43,200 nt of DNA from contig JAZRDM010000023.1 in the NCBI GenBank assembly GCA_045660265.1, positions 1 to 43,200 on the forward strand, read 5' to 3'. Below the pieces are notes generated by a model. It had not been told where the DNA came from. It saw only the letters and a list, made by a program, of their open reading frames with translations, and searched no databases. The position numbers and the translations under genes are program-made. Within the stretch, counting starts at the first letter, position 1. Each line of letters opens with the position of its first letter. Shown in pieces: positions 16,454-25,790 of the stretch. The DNA is from Scatosoma sp045660265 (GTDB lineage Bacteria > Bacillota > Clostridia > Christensenellales > Borkfalkiaceae).

Positions 16454-18634
16454 TTATTGTTGCTTATCCAAGTCGATAATGTCTTGATATGCAGCCGTAA
16501 AGAGTTCAACACACGAATCGTTATTCGAGTCGTTCAACACTTTGTTTTGAACAGCCGACGTATGTTGCGTTGCCGTACTGCTCTTCAACGATTCGAAGAA
16601 TTTGTAAGAGAAGGACCCTTCTAATTCAATATCGCTCTTCTTGAAACCACCGTATACTTCAGCATTGTTGTTATATACAGCCGAAACGTAGATGATGTGC
16701 CAACCGTAATCGGAAGGACATACTACGTAACCACCCACACCGTATTCGGTGATTGCATGTTGCGCAGCATATTCAAATTCGGAAACGTAGCTCGTCTTAG
16801 CAGCCGATACCGTATAACCCATATACGTATTCAAGCAACCCGTATCCGTGCTGTATGCAAACATAAGCTCGTTAAACGCCGAAAGCACTTTATACGAATC
16901 GTTTACGCTACCATCTGCAAATTCTTCCACGAAGAAGTAGCTAGGATCGGTGTTTTGTACGTCGAATTTACCTTCGTAACGAATAAATTGGCTCCAATCA
17001 GCAATCTTCTTATCCTTGATTGTATAGCTTCCGTCCGTTACGTACGTGTTGCCCGTTACAGCCGAGTCATCCGCTTTGGTGTTATCGTAAATCGTCGTGG
17101 TCAAGCCAGAAACTTCTTCAACGTAATCTGCCATAATCGTCATGAATTCGGTAATTTTTACGCCGTTTGCTTTGGTCTTATATTTACCGTCTTCCGTTTG
17201 ATCAGGCGTCGTTACTACACCATTATACGCATAGTTACCAGCGTAATGCATTAACTTTTCATACTTGCCGTCTGCATTCTTAATGTTGTTTTCAAAGAAC
17301 TTCCAGCTTGTACCGTCAAGGTATGCGTGCGTTTCATCTTCATGTTCAACAAACCACGAACCTCTTTGGTCTTTCCCTTCAATTTCTTCCAACAAGTCTT
17401 CTCTTACCGCATATTGCGCAGCCGTACCAAGACCTCTGTTCTTTGCAGCAGTATATTCTTGATTTTGCGTTGCAGAGAAAGGAAGCAAGATATTATATAC
17501 GTAGCCGTAGTTCTTCAAGCCATACAACACGAAAGAGGTATCCGAAACACCGCCGATAGCCGTTTCAAATGCGCTGATACCGCCATTTGGATTGGTGTAT
17601 TCTTCTTGTTGGGAAGCAAGAATTTCAGCATATTTATTTTCAACAACCGTCTTACCATTGCTCGTTTCTTCCAACAAATCGTTATGCGCTTCTTCCACCA
17701 AATCTTCGCCAAGCTTGGTAATCAGCGCTTGCGAAAGTTGGTTAGCAAGCTCTACGTAATAATAGTTAATCAACGTAAAGTCGGAAGTATCTTCATCTTT
17801 TCCAATAAGGTTGTTTACTTGCAAGTTCGAAAGGAATGCGTTATACGCTTTCTTTCTCGTTGTCGAAGTCGAACCTTCCACCGTTTCATACGCGCCGCAT
17901 TCAGCGGGAACGTTTCTACCCGTATAAATTTCATACGAAGCGGGAATAAAGTCTTCCTTTTCCGTATTTACGTTGGTAGGCAACGTACGTTGCGTATCGT
18001 GGTTATGCGCTTCGTCTTCTGCCGTAATATATTTTGCTTCCGCAGAATCCAACGCGTCATTCACGCTCTTCTTAAGCGTATAAACTGCTTCGTCGTAAAT
18101 CTTCGTATTCTTAGCGTCGCCTTCGCAAAGGAAATATTTCAACGTCAATACTTCGGGATTTGCATTAAGAAGCTCTACTTCTTTTTCCGACTTACCTTCA
18201 AGGGATGCAGCCTTGAACGCATCGAAGCCGCTCATGCTTAAACCGCCGTCGAGATAATATGCCATTGCATATTGCATCATAAGCTTACGGGAAACCAAGC
18301 TGTCCATCAACATATTGACGGTATCTTCATAGCTGTAGCCGTAGCTTTGAACGTACGTGTAACCAACGTTTAAGAAATACGAAATCAATTCGCTTTTATA
18401 AATGGTCGTCGAAGCGCCCTTCGCGTCGATAATCGATTTGAAGTCCGTTACTACTGTATCTTCAAAGCGTTCTTCGCTTTCAAGATATTTCGTAATGTTT
18501 ACGCTTGCGACAGATTGCTTCATATCTGCTTCGTCGTCCGTCGTCAAGAACCCGCAACCAGCAAAGCTGCTTGCAATAAACGAAAACCCGAGAAGCATCG
18601 CTAATGTCTTTTTGATGTTAATCTTTTTGCTCAT
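16454..18634 (-). CDS. PpiC/SurA-like lipoprotein foldase (probable)
   Basis: This is a 726-residue lipoprotein: signal peptide with Cys27 (SFAGC), then a long helical N-terminal region with SurA-N-like features (LISYFLNVGYTYVQSYGYS, LMDSLVSRKLMMQYAM). Near residues 635-680 the stretch ITEYGVGGYVVCPSDYGWHIIYVS resembles the end of a parvulin-type PpiC domain (normally S-x-FGYHII-x-V). It therefore probably folds exported proteins outside the membrane, like PrsA. It is far longer than PrsA (about 300), with a low-complexity middle (TKANGVKITEF and similar). Its position directly downstream of mfd is common for this type of protein in Clostridia. The parvulin assignment is by eye only. Confidence 0.65.
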   Translation of the reverse strand: MSKKINIKKTLAMLLGFSFIASSFAGCGFLTTDDEADMKQSVASVNITKYLESEERFEDTVVTDFKSIIDAKGASTTIYKSELISYFLNVGYTYVQSYGYSYEDTVNMLMDSLVSRKLMMQYAMAYYLDGGLSMSGFDAFKAASLEGKSEKEVELLNANPEVLTLKYFLCEGDAKNTKIYDEAVYTLKKSVNDALDSAEAKYITAEDEAHNHDTQRTLPTNVNTEKEDFIPASYEIYTGRNVPAECGAYETVEGSTSTTRKKAYNAFLSNLQVNNLIGKDEDTSDFTLINYYYVELANQLSQALITKLGEDLVEEAHNDLLEETSNGKTVVENKYAEILASQQEEYTNPNGGISAFETAIGGVSDTSFVLYGLKNYGYVYNILLPFSATQNQEYTAAKNRGLGTAAQYAVREDLLEEIEGKDQRGSWFVEHEDETHAYLDGTSWKFFENNIKNADGKYEKLMHYAGNYAYNGVVTTPDQTEDGKYKTKANGVKITEFMTIMADYVEEVSGLTTTIYDNTKADDSAVTGNTYVTDGSYTIKDKKIADWSQFIRYEGKFDVQNTDPSYFFVEEFADGSVNDSYKVLSAFNELMFAYSTDTGCLNTYMGYTVSAAKTSYVSEFEYAAQHAITEYGVGGYVVCPSDYGWHIIYVSAVYNNNAEVYGGFKKSDIELEGSFSYKFFESLKSSTATQHTSAVQNKVLNDSNNDSCVELFTAAYQDIIDLDKQQ

Positions 18635-18711
18635 AAATTACTCCGATAGTGTATCGTCTTTTAACGCATGCATTAGGGCATAATACGCCCAAGCATACGT
18701 AAACACATTCT

Positions 18712-18740
18712 ATTATAACCTATTTTTTATAAATGTGCAA
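18712..18740 (-). promoter_or_regulatory. SigA-type promoter of the foldase gene
   Basis: On the minus strand, TTGCAC (18735-18740), 17 bp, TATAAT (18712-18717). The ~70-nt leader contains a small hairpin (GGGCATAATACGCCC, 18676-18690), and GGAG precedes the ATG. Confidence 0.8.
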
Positions 18741-18750
18741 ACGTTTTTGC

Positions 18751-21700
18751 TTATAAAGTTGTAAAAGTTAGCGCAAATTTTAAAAATTTTGTCATTAACG
18801 CCATCAATTCGACAGGTTCTTTCTTCCCAAAAATCTCAATAATGGGAGCCGTTGCCATATTTAAGCGCACACAATGCCCGTACGCGTCCATAGCTGCCTG
18901 TATGCGTTTATCCGCAAGCGACTCTAACCCCGGCAACTCCAACGAGCCTACGCCCCCCGCCACCGTGATTTTTTTAACGTTAAATTTCGCCGCGTAAGCT
19001 TTTAACACCGCGATTACAAGCAAGTTTTCTACCGCGCGTGGCGGCTCGCCATAGATATCGCGGATGGAAGTATACACCCGTTTATAGTCGGCAATCGAAG
19101 AAATTTCCGCAATCTGTTTGTAGGTATCTAATCTACCCGCCGCCGATTCGATATATTTCTCAGAAATATAGGCATTTGCGCGGATATCTAGCTCAGCAAT
19201 CGTCTGCGTTTCGCCTGTAAGCTCTTCTTTTAACAGTTTCGAATACAGTTCGTAACCCACTTTATCCATATGCCCGTGCTGTTCCGCCCCGAGTACGTTC
19301 CCCGCCCCTCGAATCTCCAAATCGCGCATCGCGAGTTTATACCCCGAACCCAGCTCGGTAAATTCCATAATAGCCTTTAAGCCCGCCGACGCATTTGCCG
19401 TCATTACCTTTTCCGCTTTATACGTAAAATAAGCGTGCGCCAAACGCGAACCTCTGCCCACTCTACCCTTTAATTGATAGAGCTGCGAAATCCCCAGTCT
19501 ATCGCTGTCGATAACAATAATGGTGTTTGCATTCGGCAAATCAACACCGTTTTCGATAATGGTCGTCGTGATAAAAATATCCGCTTCCCCGCCGTAGAAT
19601 TTCAACACAGCGTTATCTAAAACGTTTTTATCCATTCTGCCATGCGCCACCGACACAGTTGCTTCGGGCAAAATTTCTTTCACCCTCGCCGCAAAGGTGA
19701 AAATACTTTCTACTTTATTATATAAAATAAATACCTGTCCGCCTCTCGACATTTCCCGAATACACGCGTCGCGAATCAACGTTTCCGTTTCCTCTACAAC
19801 GTACGTTTGTACAGGCAAACGCTCGCTTGGCGGCGTTTGAATTGTCGAAATATCCCGAATCCCCGAAAGCGACATATGCAACGTTCTTGGAATAGGCGTC
19901 GCCGTCATGGTCAAGCAGTCGATATCCTTCCGTAAATTTTTAATTTTTTCTTTATGTTCAACGCCAAACCGCTGTTCTTCGTCTAACACAAGCAAGCCCA
20001 AATCATCAAACTGCACGTCTTTGGAAAGCAAGCGATGCGTACCGACCAGCAAATCGATTTTTCCCTCTTGCAAGTCCTTTAAAATATTTTCCGTTTCCTT
20101 GGGCGTATTAAACCGATTTAAGCATGCCACACGCACGCCGAAATGCTCAAAACGCGCCTTTGCCGTATTATAATGCTGTTTACATAAAATCGTGCTAGGA
20201 CACATCAACGCCGCTTGTTTTCCGCCTAAGATACAAAGATATATTGCACGGAACGCCACTTCCGTTTTTCCAATCCCCACGTCTCCGCAAAGCAGACGGT
20301 CCATCACCCTTCCCGAGCACATGTCCTTTTTAATTTCTTCTATTGAAGAAGCTTGGTCAGGCGTTAACGCGTAATCGAAGTCGTTTTCAAACTCCTCCAT
20401 AAACACCGCATTTTCAGGGAACGCATACCCGCGCGACTGCGCGCGCTCCGCATACAAATTCTTTAAATCGAACGCCAGCTTTTTCAGCGAGGCTTTCACC
20501 CTATTTTTTACTCGTTCGAAGTCCGCTCCGCCTATTTTACTCAAGGTTGGATTCGCATCACCCACGTACTTAGAAAGTACGTCCATATGCTCCGCTGGTA
20601 CGTATAACACGTCGCCGTCTTTATACTCTAGCGCGATACACTCCTTGATACCGTCTGTCGTTTCTATCTTTTTCGTCCCGACAATTTTCCCGATACCATG
20701 TGTTTCGTGTACGGCAAAATCCCCCACTTCAGGCGCCGAAAACATATTCCCGCGTTTACGGCGAATTTTCGCCGACTGCGTTGAACGGGTATACAAATCC
20801 CCCGAACCGATCACCGCAAGCTTGCACTCATGCAATACAAACCCTTTTTCTAAATTTTCGGGTAAAATGCAAACGCCTTCAAAATCGTCTAAATTTTTAG
20901 GCAAAGGCTGCGTGGGAATATATTCGTCGGCAAGCATTTGCGCCATTTTCACTGCGCGGCCTTCATCTCCGCAATAGAGCAATACCCGATACCCTCCCTT
21001 TCGCCAGTTTCTAACGTCCGTTAAAAGTTCGGGAAAACTATTGAGATATTTTGCTGTGGGTGTAAATTTGGCATTAAAAATTTGTAAGGGTTGGAAAAAG
21101 AAAGGATTTCCCGTAAACGCCTGCAACGCCACGCGCGTATAAGCACTAATTTTTTCTAAAAAGAACTCTTTATCGACGTACTGGAATTGAGAGAACGCAA
21201 ACGCCTCGCCCCCTTCCAACAAGCGTTGGAAACGTTCGGTATGTTCTTTGTATAACGCATTAAATTTATCAAATAACGTCTTCCCTTCGTCAAATACGAT
21301 TACCGCATTTTTAGGTAACACCGAAAAGAAATCCGTCGTGTTTTCCAGCAGCGGCAACACAAACGACGACGTAATCGTCTCTTCCGCGCAAATGGCGTCC
21401 GCAATCTCTTGCGCGCGTTGGAAAGCTTCTATATTTTTATACTTCTTTAACCCGTCCTGCAACGCCTTTTCCACGCGGGCGCGGTCCGCTTGCCCTTCGA
21501 CAACGTCCGTCGCGCAAAGAATTTCCACTCGTTTTGCATTTTCCAAACGAGCCCCCGTTACAAAATCATACGGTTTAATTTTTTCCACCGTATCCCCAAA
21601 GAAATCGACGCGGACGGGATTTTCCAAGTTGATAGGATAAATATCCAAAATATCCCCGCGCAACGCAAACGAGCCTTTCGTTTCCACCTCAAAACTGCGG

Positions 21701-22158
21701 GCGTAGCCCATATTTGTCAAAATTGCAGGCAGAGACACAAAATCGATATCTTCCCCTTCCGTAAGCGTCAAGCAGGGCAATTGCTTGGGAAATAACTGTA
21801 TCAACGCGTCGATTTCCGCCGTGATAATTTCACAGCCCGATTGCAACGCATGGATACCGCTTAAGCGACGGAAAAGCGAATCCTTCGACAACGCCTTTCG
21901 ATACAGCATCACCTCGTCCTTTGCCGAAAGCACTTGCGCACGTTTTCCTGAAATTGCCTGGATATTTTCCGCGGCTTTTTTCGCCGCCGTACTATCCGCC
22001 GTAATATACACCACCGGCGCATCAATAAGGGACGCATAGAGATATTTTAAACAATCGCTTACGCCGAAAACAGCCGTAGGCATGCTACGGCTAATCGTTT
22101 CGGAAAATGCGGCGTAGTCGCCGCCTAATTGTTCAAAAGTAAAAAAATCTCTTTTCAT
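18751..22158 (-). CDS. mfd: Transcription-repair coupling factor
   Basis: Mfd is a DNA translocase that removes stalled RNA polymerase and recruits UvrA. At 1135 residues it is full length. The N-terminal UvrB-like region includes LRGDILDIYP. The CarD-type polymerase-interacting domain is near residue 483 (GDFAVHETHGIGKI). The helicase has Walker A GDVGIGKTE near 625-633 (the usual GYGKT with Ile for Tyr), DEEQ near 725, TATPIPRTLHMS, and the QLKGRVGRGSR motif VI. The TRCF C-terminal domain follows. It begins 26 bp after pth and ends before the foldase promoter, in the normal prs-pth-mfd order. Confidence 0.96.
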   Translation of the reverse strand: MKRDFFTFEQLGGDYAAFSETISRSMPTAVFGVSDCLKYLYASLIDAPVVYITADSTAAKKAAENIQAISGKRAQVLSAKDEVMLYRKALSKDSLFRRLSGIHALQSGCEIITAEIDALIQLFPKQLPCLTLTEGEDIDFVSLPAILTNMGYARSFEVETKGSFALRGDILDIYPINLENPVRVDFFGDTVEKIKPYDFVTGARLENAKRVEILCATDVVEGQADRARVEKALQDGLKKYKNIEAFQRAQEIADAICAEETITSSFVLPLLENTTDFFSVLPKNAVIVFDEGKTLFDKFNALYKEHTERFQRLLEGGEAFAFSQFQYVDKEFFLEKISAYTRVALQAFTGNPFFFQPLQIFNAKFTPTAKYLNSFPELLTDVRNWRKGGYRVLLYCGDEGRAVKMAQMLADEYIPTQPLPKNLDDFEGVCILPENLEKGFVLHECKLAVIGSGDLYTRSTQSAKIRRKRGNMFSAPEVGDFAVHETHGIGKIVGTKKIETTDGIKECIALEYKDGDVLYVPAEHMDVLSKYVGDANPTLSKIGGADFERVKNRVKASLKKLAFDLKNLYAERAQSRGYAFPENAVFMEEFENDFDYALTPDQASSIEEIKKDMCSGRVMDRLLCGDVGIGKTEVAFRAIYLCILGGKQAALMCPSTILCKQHYNTAKARFEHFGVRVACLNRFNTPKETENILKDLQEGKIDLLVGTHRLLSKDVQFDDLGLLVLDEEQRFGVEHKEKIKNLRKDIDCLTMTATPIPRTLHMSLSGIRDISTIQTPPSERLPVQTYVVEETETLIRDACIREMSRGGQVFILYNKVESIFTFAARVKEILPEATVSVAHGRMDKNVLDNAVLKFYGGEADIFITTTIIENGVDLPNANTIIVIDSDRLGISQLYQLKGRVGRGSRLAHAYFTYKAEKVMTANASAGLKAIMEFTELGSGYKLAMRDLEIRGAGNVLGAEQHGHMDKVGYELYSKLLKEELTGETQTIAELDIRANAYISEKYIESAAGRLDTYKQIAEISSIADYKRVYTSIRDIYGEPPRAVENLLVIAVLKAYAAKFNVKKITVAGGVGSLELPGLESLADKRIQAAMDAYGHCVRLNMATAPIIEIFGKKEPVELMALMTKFLKFALTFTTL

Positions 22159-22184
22159 CCTACGTCCTGCTTATCCTTTTAAGC

Positions 22185-22754
22185 TTAATTATTTGCGTTA
22201 AATTTCCCCATTACAAGCTCGATATTCGTGCCTTTTGCAAATTCAACAGCCGCTTCCCCTGCTTTATGGCAGGCGGCGGCAAACAGCTCGTAATCGTCCT
22301 TTCTAACATCCGAAAGCACGTAATCGATAATGGGGATATTTACCGCTTCGTCGCGAATCCCCACACGAATACGGGCAAAATTTTTCAAACCCGTTTCTCC
22401 TAAAATGCTGCGCATACCGTTATGCGTACCAGCGCTGCCCGCCGCGCGAATGCGGATTTTACCTTTAGGCAAATCGTAATCGTCGTAAATAACGATTAAA
22501 TTTTCTTCCGAGATTTTATATTTGGACATCAACTGTTTTACTGCCCTGCCCGAGTTATTCATATATGTCATGGGACGGGCGATAATCACCTTTTCCCCGC
22601 CGACAAACGCTTCGGCAACCGACGCTTCGCATTCCTTTTTCTTAAACTTTGCGTTTAATATTTCCGCCGCGTCTCCCGCCGCGATAAACCCCATATTATG
22701 AAAAGTTTTTTCGTATTTTTTTTCGGGGTTACCCAACCCTACGATAAGATACAT
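22185..22754 (-). CDS. pth: Peptidyl-tRNA hydrolase
   Basis: Pth frees tRNA from peptides dropped by the ribosome. The protein has 189 residues. Family marks are LIVGLGNPEKKYEKTFHNMGF (Asn and the catalytic His; the usual TRHN reads TFHN), RPMTYMNNSG, and the conserved DDYDLPKGKIRIR with the catalytic Asp, then GSAGTHNGMRSI. It is cotranscribed with mfd and stands 92 bp downstream of prs, with a hairpin in between. Confidence 0.95.
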   Translation of the reverse strand: MYLIVGLGNPEKKYEKTFHNMGFIAAGDAAEILNAKFKKKECEASVAEAFVGGEKVIIARPMTYMNNSGRAVKQLMSKYKISEENLIVIYDDYDLPKGKIRIRAAGSAGTHNGMRSILGETGLKNFARIRVGIRDEAVNIPIIDYVLSDVRKDDYELFAAACHKAGEAAVEFAKGTNIELVMGKFNANN

Positions 22755-22788
22755 ACGTTTTCTCCCGTTTATTCTTTTTTCGATAAAA

Positions 22789-22818
22789 TCGCCGCCGCCT
22801 GTTAGGCGACGGCGGAAT
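22789..22818. terminator. GC-rich hairpin between prs and pth
   Basis: CGCCGCCGCCT and AGGCGACGGCGG form a strong stem with a small bulge. The T run is better on the plus strand (AATTTTTTC), while on the minus strand only GATTTT follows. It may be a weak terminator or attenuator between prs and pth-mfd rather than a full stop. Confidence 0.5.
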
Positions 22819-22846
22819 TTTTTCTCTTTTGTTAATCGTTTTTAGC

Positions 22847-23791
22847 TTAGTCGTAAAGCTTAGACATAGGCTTGTCAAGATATACGTTTTCAATTGCCGC
22901 TGCAAACAAGTCTGCAATGGAAAGAATTTCAAATTTATCAATAATCTTTTCCTTAGGCAATTGTACGGTATCTAACATAACGAGCTTGGTAATTACGGAA
23001 TTTTGCAATCTTTCGATAGCGGGACCGCTTAAAACAGAGTGCGTACAGCCTGCATAAATTTCCGTTGCGCCTGCATTTTTCAAGGCTTGCGCGCCTTGAC
23101 AAATGGTACCAGCCGTATCAATCATATCGTCGAGCATCAAGCAAGTTTTCCCTTCGACGTCGCCGATAATATTCATAACTTCCATAACGTTCGCTTTAGG
23201 ACGGCGCTTATCAATAATCGCGATAGGCGCGCCGAATTTTTCAGCAACCTTTCTTGCGCGTTTTACGCTGCCCAAGTCGGGCGCAACAACGACGTCAATA
23301 TGATGCGTTTTTGCAAAATAATCGCAAAGCGTAGGACCGCCAAGCAAATTATCTACGGGAATATCAAAGAACCCTTGAATTTGTTCTGCGTGCAAGTCCA
23401 TCGTAAGCACGCGGTCAGCGCCCGCCGCCGTAATTAAGTTTGCAACAAGCTTTGCGGTGATGGGGTCTCTCGAACGAGCCTTTCTATCTTGGCGCGCATA
23501 CCCAAAGTAAGGGATAACCGCCGTGATACGACCAGCGGAAGCACGCTTCGCCGCGTCAATCATAATTAAAAGCTCCATGAGGTTGTCGTTGACAGGCGAG
23601 GAGGTAGATTGAATAATAAACAAATCTCTACCGCGCACCGTTTCCGCAATGTGTACGTTGATTTCACCATCAGAGAACGTATCTACTTCAATGCCGCCCA
23701 GCTCGGTATTGAGCTTTTTAGCAATCGCCTCTGCTAAAGGACGATTAGAGTTCCCTGCAAACAATTTGATTTCGTTGCCGTGAGTAATCAT
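22847..23791 (-). CDS. prs: Ribose-phosphate pyrophosphokinase
   Basis: This enzyme makes PRPP from ribose-5-phosphate and ATP for nucleotide synthesis. It has 314 residues, class I length. Visible are IKLFAGNSNRPLAEAIA, the flexible YARQDRK loop, the catalytic region DLHAEQIQGFFDIPVDNL, a KRRPK loop, and the PRPP-binding LMLDDMIDTAGTI motif. AAGGAAGG precedes the ATG. The leader is about 108 nt and may hold a short upstream frame (see next entry). Confidence 0.96.
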   Translation of the reverse strand: MITHGNEIKLFAGNSNRPLAEAIAKKLNTELGGIEVDTFSDGEINVHIAETVRGRDLFIIQSTSSPVNDNLMELLIMIDAAKRASAGRITAVIPYFGYARQDRKARSRDPITAKLVANLITAAGADRVLTMDLHAEQIQGFFDIPVDNLLGGPTLCDYFAKTHHIDVVVAPDLGSVKRARKVAEKFGAPIAIIDKRRPKANVMEVMNIIGDVEGKTCLMLDDMIDTAGTICQGAQALKNAGATEIYAGCTHSVLSGPAIERLQNSVITKLVMLDTVQLPKEKIIDKFEILSIADLFAAAIENVYLDKPMSKLYD

Positions 23792-23824
23792 GGATAAAAA
23801 ACCTTCCTTGTATTTTACTATACC

Positions 23825-23878
23825 CTACGCATCGCTTTTCCGCAAATGGTAGCGCATTGTTTTCATTTGTTCACTCAT
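23825..23878 (-). CDS. Possible upstream peptide in the prs leader
   Basis: A 17-codon frame (ATG at 23876-23878, TAG at 23825-23827, starting Met-Ser-Glu-Gln-Met-Lys) lies between the prs promoter and the prs start. GGGGAG touches the ATG, which is too close for ideal initiation. A second in-frame ATG lies nine bases upstream of it. It could be chance. If translated it would be a leader peptide ahead of prs. Confidence 0.25.
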   Translation of the reverse strand: MSEQMKTMRYHLRKSDA

Positions 23879-23906
23879 TCTCCCCATTGCTTTTCAGCAC
23901 ATTTCT

Positions 23907-23935
23907 ATAATACCCTTTTTCTTCGCGCAAGTCAA
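23907..23935 (-). promoter_or_regulatory. SigA-type promoter of prs
   Basis: On the minus strand, TTGACT (23930-23935), 17 bp, TATTAT (23907-23912). The expected start is near 23900. Confidence 0.8.
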
Positions 23936-23964
23936 CCGAATGAAGCTGCTTTAAAAAACATTTT

Positions 23965-24495
23965 TTAACAATCTTTTTTATCCGATTCTAAAAGCTGTGC
24001 TTCTTCCGCTTTTTTCGCCGCTTTTTCTTCCTTTAATTTTTTGCGCATAGACGCAAAAAAATCCGTCAGCATTGCCGAGCATTTTTCTTCCAATACGCCC
24101 CCGACAACGTCCGTTTTATGATTAAGCAAATTCGCGTCCGCAAGCTCTTTTGTAAGCGACCTACCCTTTTGCTCGTACGCGCCGAAATACACCTTTGAAA
24201 CCCTTGCGTTTAAACATGCGCCCATACACATAGGACAGGGTTCTAGCGTTACGTACAGCTCGCACTCTTCCGGCAATCTCCACGAATGAAATTTTTTACA
24301 AGCTTTATCAAGCGCCATCATCTCGGCATGCGCAGACGCAAGCTGTAATTTTAAACGACGATTATACCCCGACGCAATCACCTTGTCTTGATATACCACC
24401 ACCGCTCCGATAGGCACTTCGCCGTATTTCAAGCCCCGTTTCGCCGCTTGGATAGCGCGGTTCATAAATTTTTCTTCTCTGGTTAATTTTCTCAT
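23965..24495 (-). CDS. tadA: tRNA-specific adenosine deaminase
   Basis: TadA deaminates the wobble adenosine of tRNA-Arg(ACG) to inosine. The zinc site is complete: His56 and Glu58 in SAHAEMMAL, Cys87 and Cys90 in LEPCPMCMGA. At 176 residues it has a C-terminal tail of about 25 charged residues (KLKEEKAAKKAEEAQ) beyond the usual end. The start overlaps the stop of the M14 peptidase gene as TAATG. The expected target, tRNA-Arg(ACG), is encoded in the same window at 31318-31394. Confidence 0.95.
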   Translation of the reverse strand: MRKLTREEKFMNRAIQAAKRGLKYGEVPIGAVVVYQDKVIASGYNRRLKLQLASAHAEMMALDKACKKFHSWRLPEECELYVTLEPCPMCMGACLNARVSKVYFGAYEQKGRSLTKELADANLLNHKTDVVGGVLEEKCSAMLTDFFASMRKKLKEEKAAKKAEEAQLLESDKKDC

Positions 24496-25319
24496 TATCT
24501 CTTTCTTTCACTCACCGCCTGCGAAAGATTTCGCAAAGCGAATTTATTTTTTTCCTTTATCTCCAACAACGCCTCGTCGCCAAGCGGATGTGTCCAACTA
24601 TCCCGCCCCGCCTCTATGGTAAACGCAGGAATTTTTAACGCCTGAATACACCAATCTTTATATCCGCCTACACTGCCAAACGTCTTTTTCAGCGGATACG
24701 AAGTAGCTTTTGACAAACTTTTCGCTAGGGCTTCGTCCCTTATTTTTTGTTCGCCAACCTGCCCAAAATACCAATAAATTTCTTCCCCTTTCGTATGATA
24801 CGAAAGCGTATAGTCAGGAAAAATTCCCTGCGTAAATTCTTTTAGCGCTCTGCTTTCTTCCGCTGAAAACGGAGCCTCTCCCACGTAGTTTTCCGCCCCC
24901 GCAATAAACGCGTTGCTTTTACCTTTTCCCCAATCCGCGTCGAAATTAACGTTGATATCTACGCCTTTCCCGTTGGCTTTCCACAGCGAAAAATCCGTAT
25001 TTCCGCCGTTTAAACGCAACAGCCTTTCCCACTCGTATTTCGGAGCGCTCAAAAGACCCGTTTGCGACAACAGGGCACCGTCTGGATTCACGAGAGGCAC
25101 TAACCAAACGCTACCCACAACACCTATGTTAAAATGTTCGAACGCCAATTTCGCCGTGATAAATTCCCTGCCGTGCACGGCATATACGGCAACACCCACA
25201 GGCGAGCCTTCTCCGCACAAAACGGCGTATATTTCCCGTCCGAAAGCCGTTTTTCCTATCCGCCGTTTCGGCGCGCTTACGCTTTGGTAAAACTCCTGCG
25301 TTTGCTGATAAATATCCAT
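24495..25319 (-). CDS. M14-family zinc peptidase, probable cell-wall peptide hydrolase
   Basis: This is a 274-residue carboxypeptidase-fold enzyme. Zinc ligands are His49 and Glu52 (HGREF) and His175 (SYHTKGE), and the catalytic Glu is Glu236 (FTIEAGRD). NPDG (78-81) and GVDINVNFDADWG (119-131) resemble Firmicutes M14 enzymes that cut gamma-D-Glu-diamino acid bonds in murein peptides, where the classical Arg in NRNF is replaced. There is no signal peptide, so it likely works on recycled muropeptides inside the cell. It overlaps tadA by one base and follows rlmH by 24 bp in one operon. Confidence 0.85.
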   Translation of the reverse strand: MDIYQQTQEFYQSVSAPKRRIGKTAFGREIYAVLCGEGSPVGVAVYAVHGREFITAKLAFEHFNIGVVGSVWLVPLVNPDGALLSQTGLLSAPKYEWERLLRLNGGNTDFSLWKANGKGVDINVNFDADWGKGKSNAFIAGAENYVGEAPFSAEESRALKEFTQGIFPDYTLSYHTKGEEIYWYFGQVGEQKIRDEALAKSLSKATSYPLKKTFGSVGGYKDWCIQALKIPAFTIEAGRDSWTHPLGDEALLEIKEKNKFALRNLSQAVSERKR

Positions 25320-25343
25320 ACGACAGCGTATGAAAAAACGCCG

Positions 25344-25781
25344 TTATTTGTGATAGGTAGACCCTGCGTTAATCATAAATGCGCGGTACACTTGTTCCGC
25401 CAAAATTACACGCATCAATTGATGCGGAAAGGTCATATCCGAAAAGGAAATCCGTTCGTTTGCAGCCTTTTTCACTCTATCCGACAACCCGCACGACGAA
25501 CCGATAACAAAGGTGATTTCCTTCCCCGCATTCGTCAGCGTTTTTATCTTTGACGCAAGCTTCTCGCTTGAAATTTTTTCTCCTTCCACGGCAAGCGCAA
25601 TCACGTGCCCTTTGCATGCTTTTAAAATATCTTCCGCTTCCGTTTCCAAACTTACCCCTTCGGGAAGCTCTTTAATTTCCAGCTTGGCAAAACGCGACAT
25701 ACGCTTTGCGTATTCTTCCACCGCTTCGCGATAAAAGCTCTCTTTAATTTTCCCTACAACGACAAAATAAATTTTTTGCAT
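25344..25781 (-). CDS. rlmH: 23S rRNA pseudouridine-1915 N3-methyltransferase
   Basis: RlmH is a SPOUT-fold methyltransferase acting on assembled 70S ribosomes. At 145 residues it is slightly short (usual ~155-159). Conserved features include the SAM-binding FVIGSSCGLSDRV (usually IGGAxG), the SFSDMTFPHQLMRVILAEQ(V)YRAF segment, and the typical terminus YHK. It starts 9 bp after the CPBP protease gene. Confidence 0.95.
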   Translation of the reverse strand: MQKIYFVVVGKIKESFYREAVEEYAKRMSRFAKLEIKELPEGVSLETEAEDILKACKGHVIALAVEGEKISSEKLASKIKTLTNAGKEITFVIGSSCGLSDRVKKAANERISFSDMTFPHQLMRVILAEQVYRAFMINAGSTYHK

Positions 25782-25790
25782 ACCACACCT

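Noticed and set aside
17327..18241. Plus-strand open frame of 304 codons opposite the foldase gene
   Set aside because: Arg/Phe-rich antisense product with no start signal; the minus-strand gene has a signal peptide, ribosome site and promoter.
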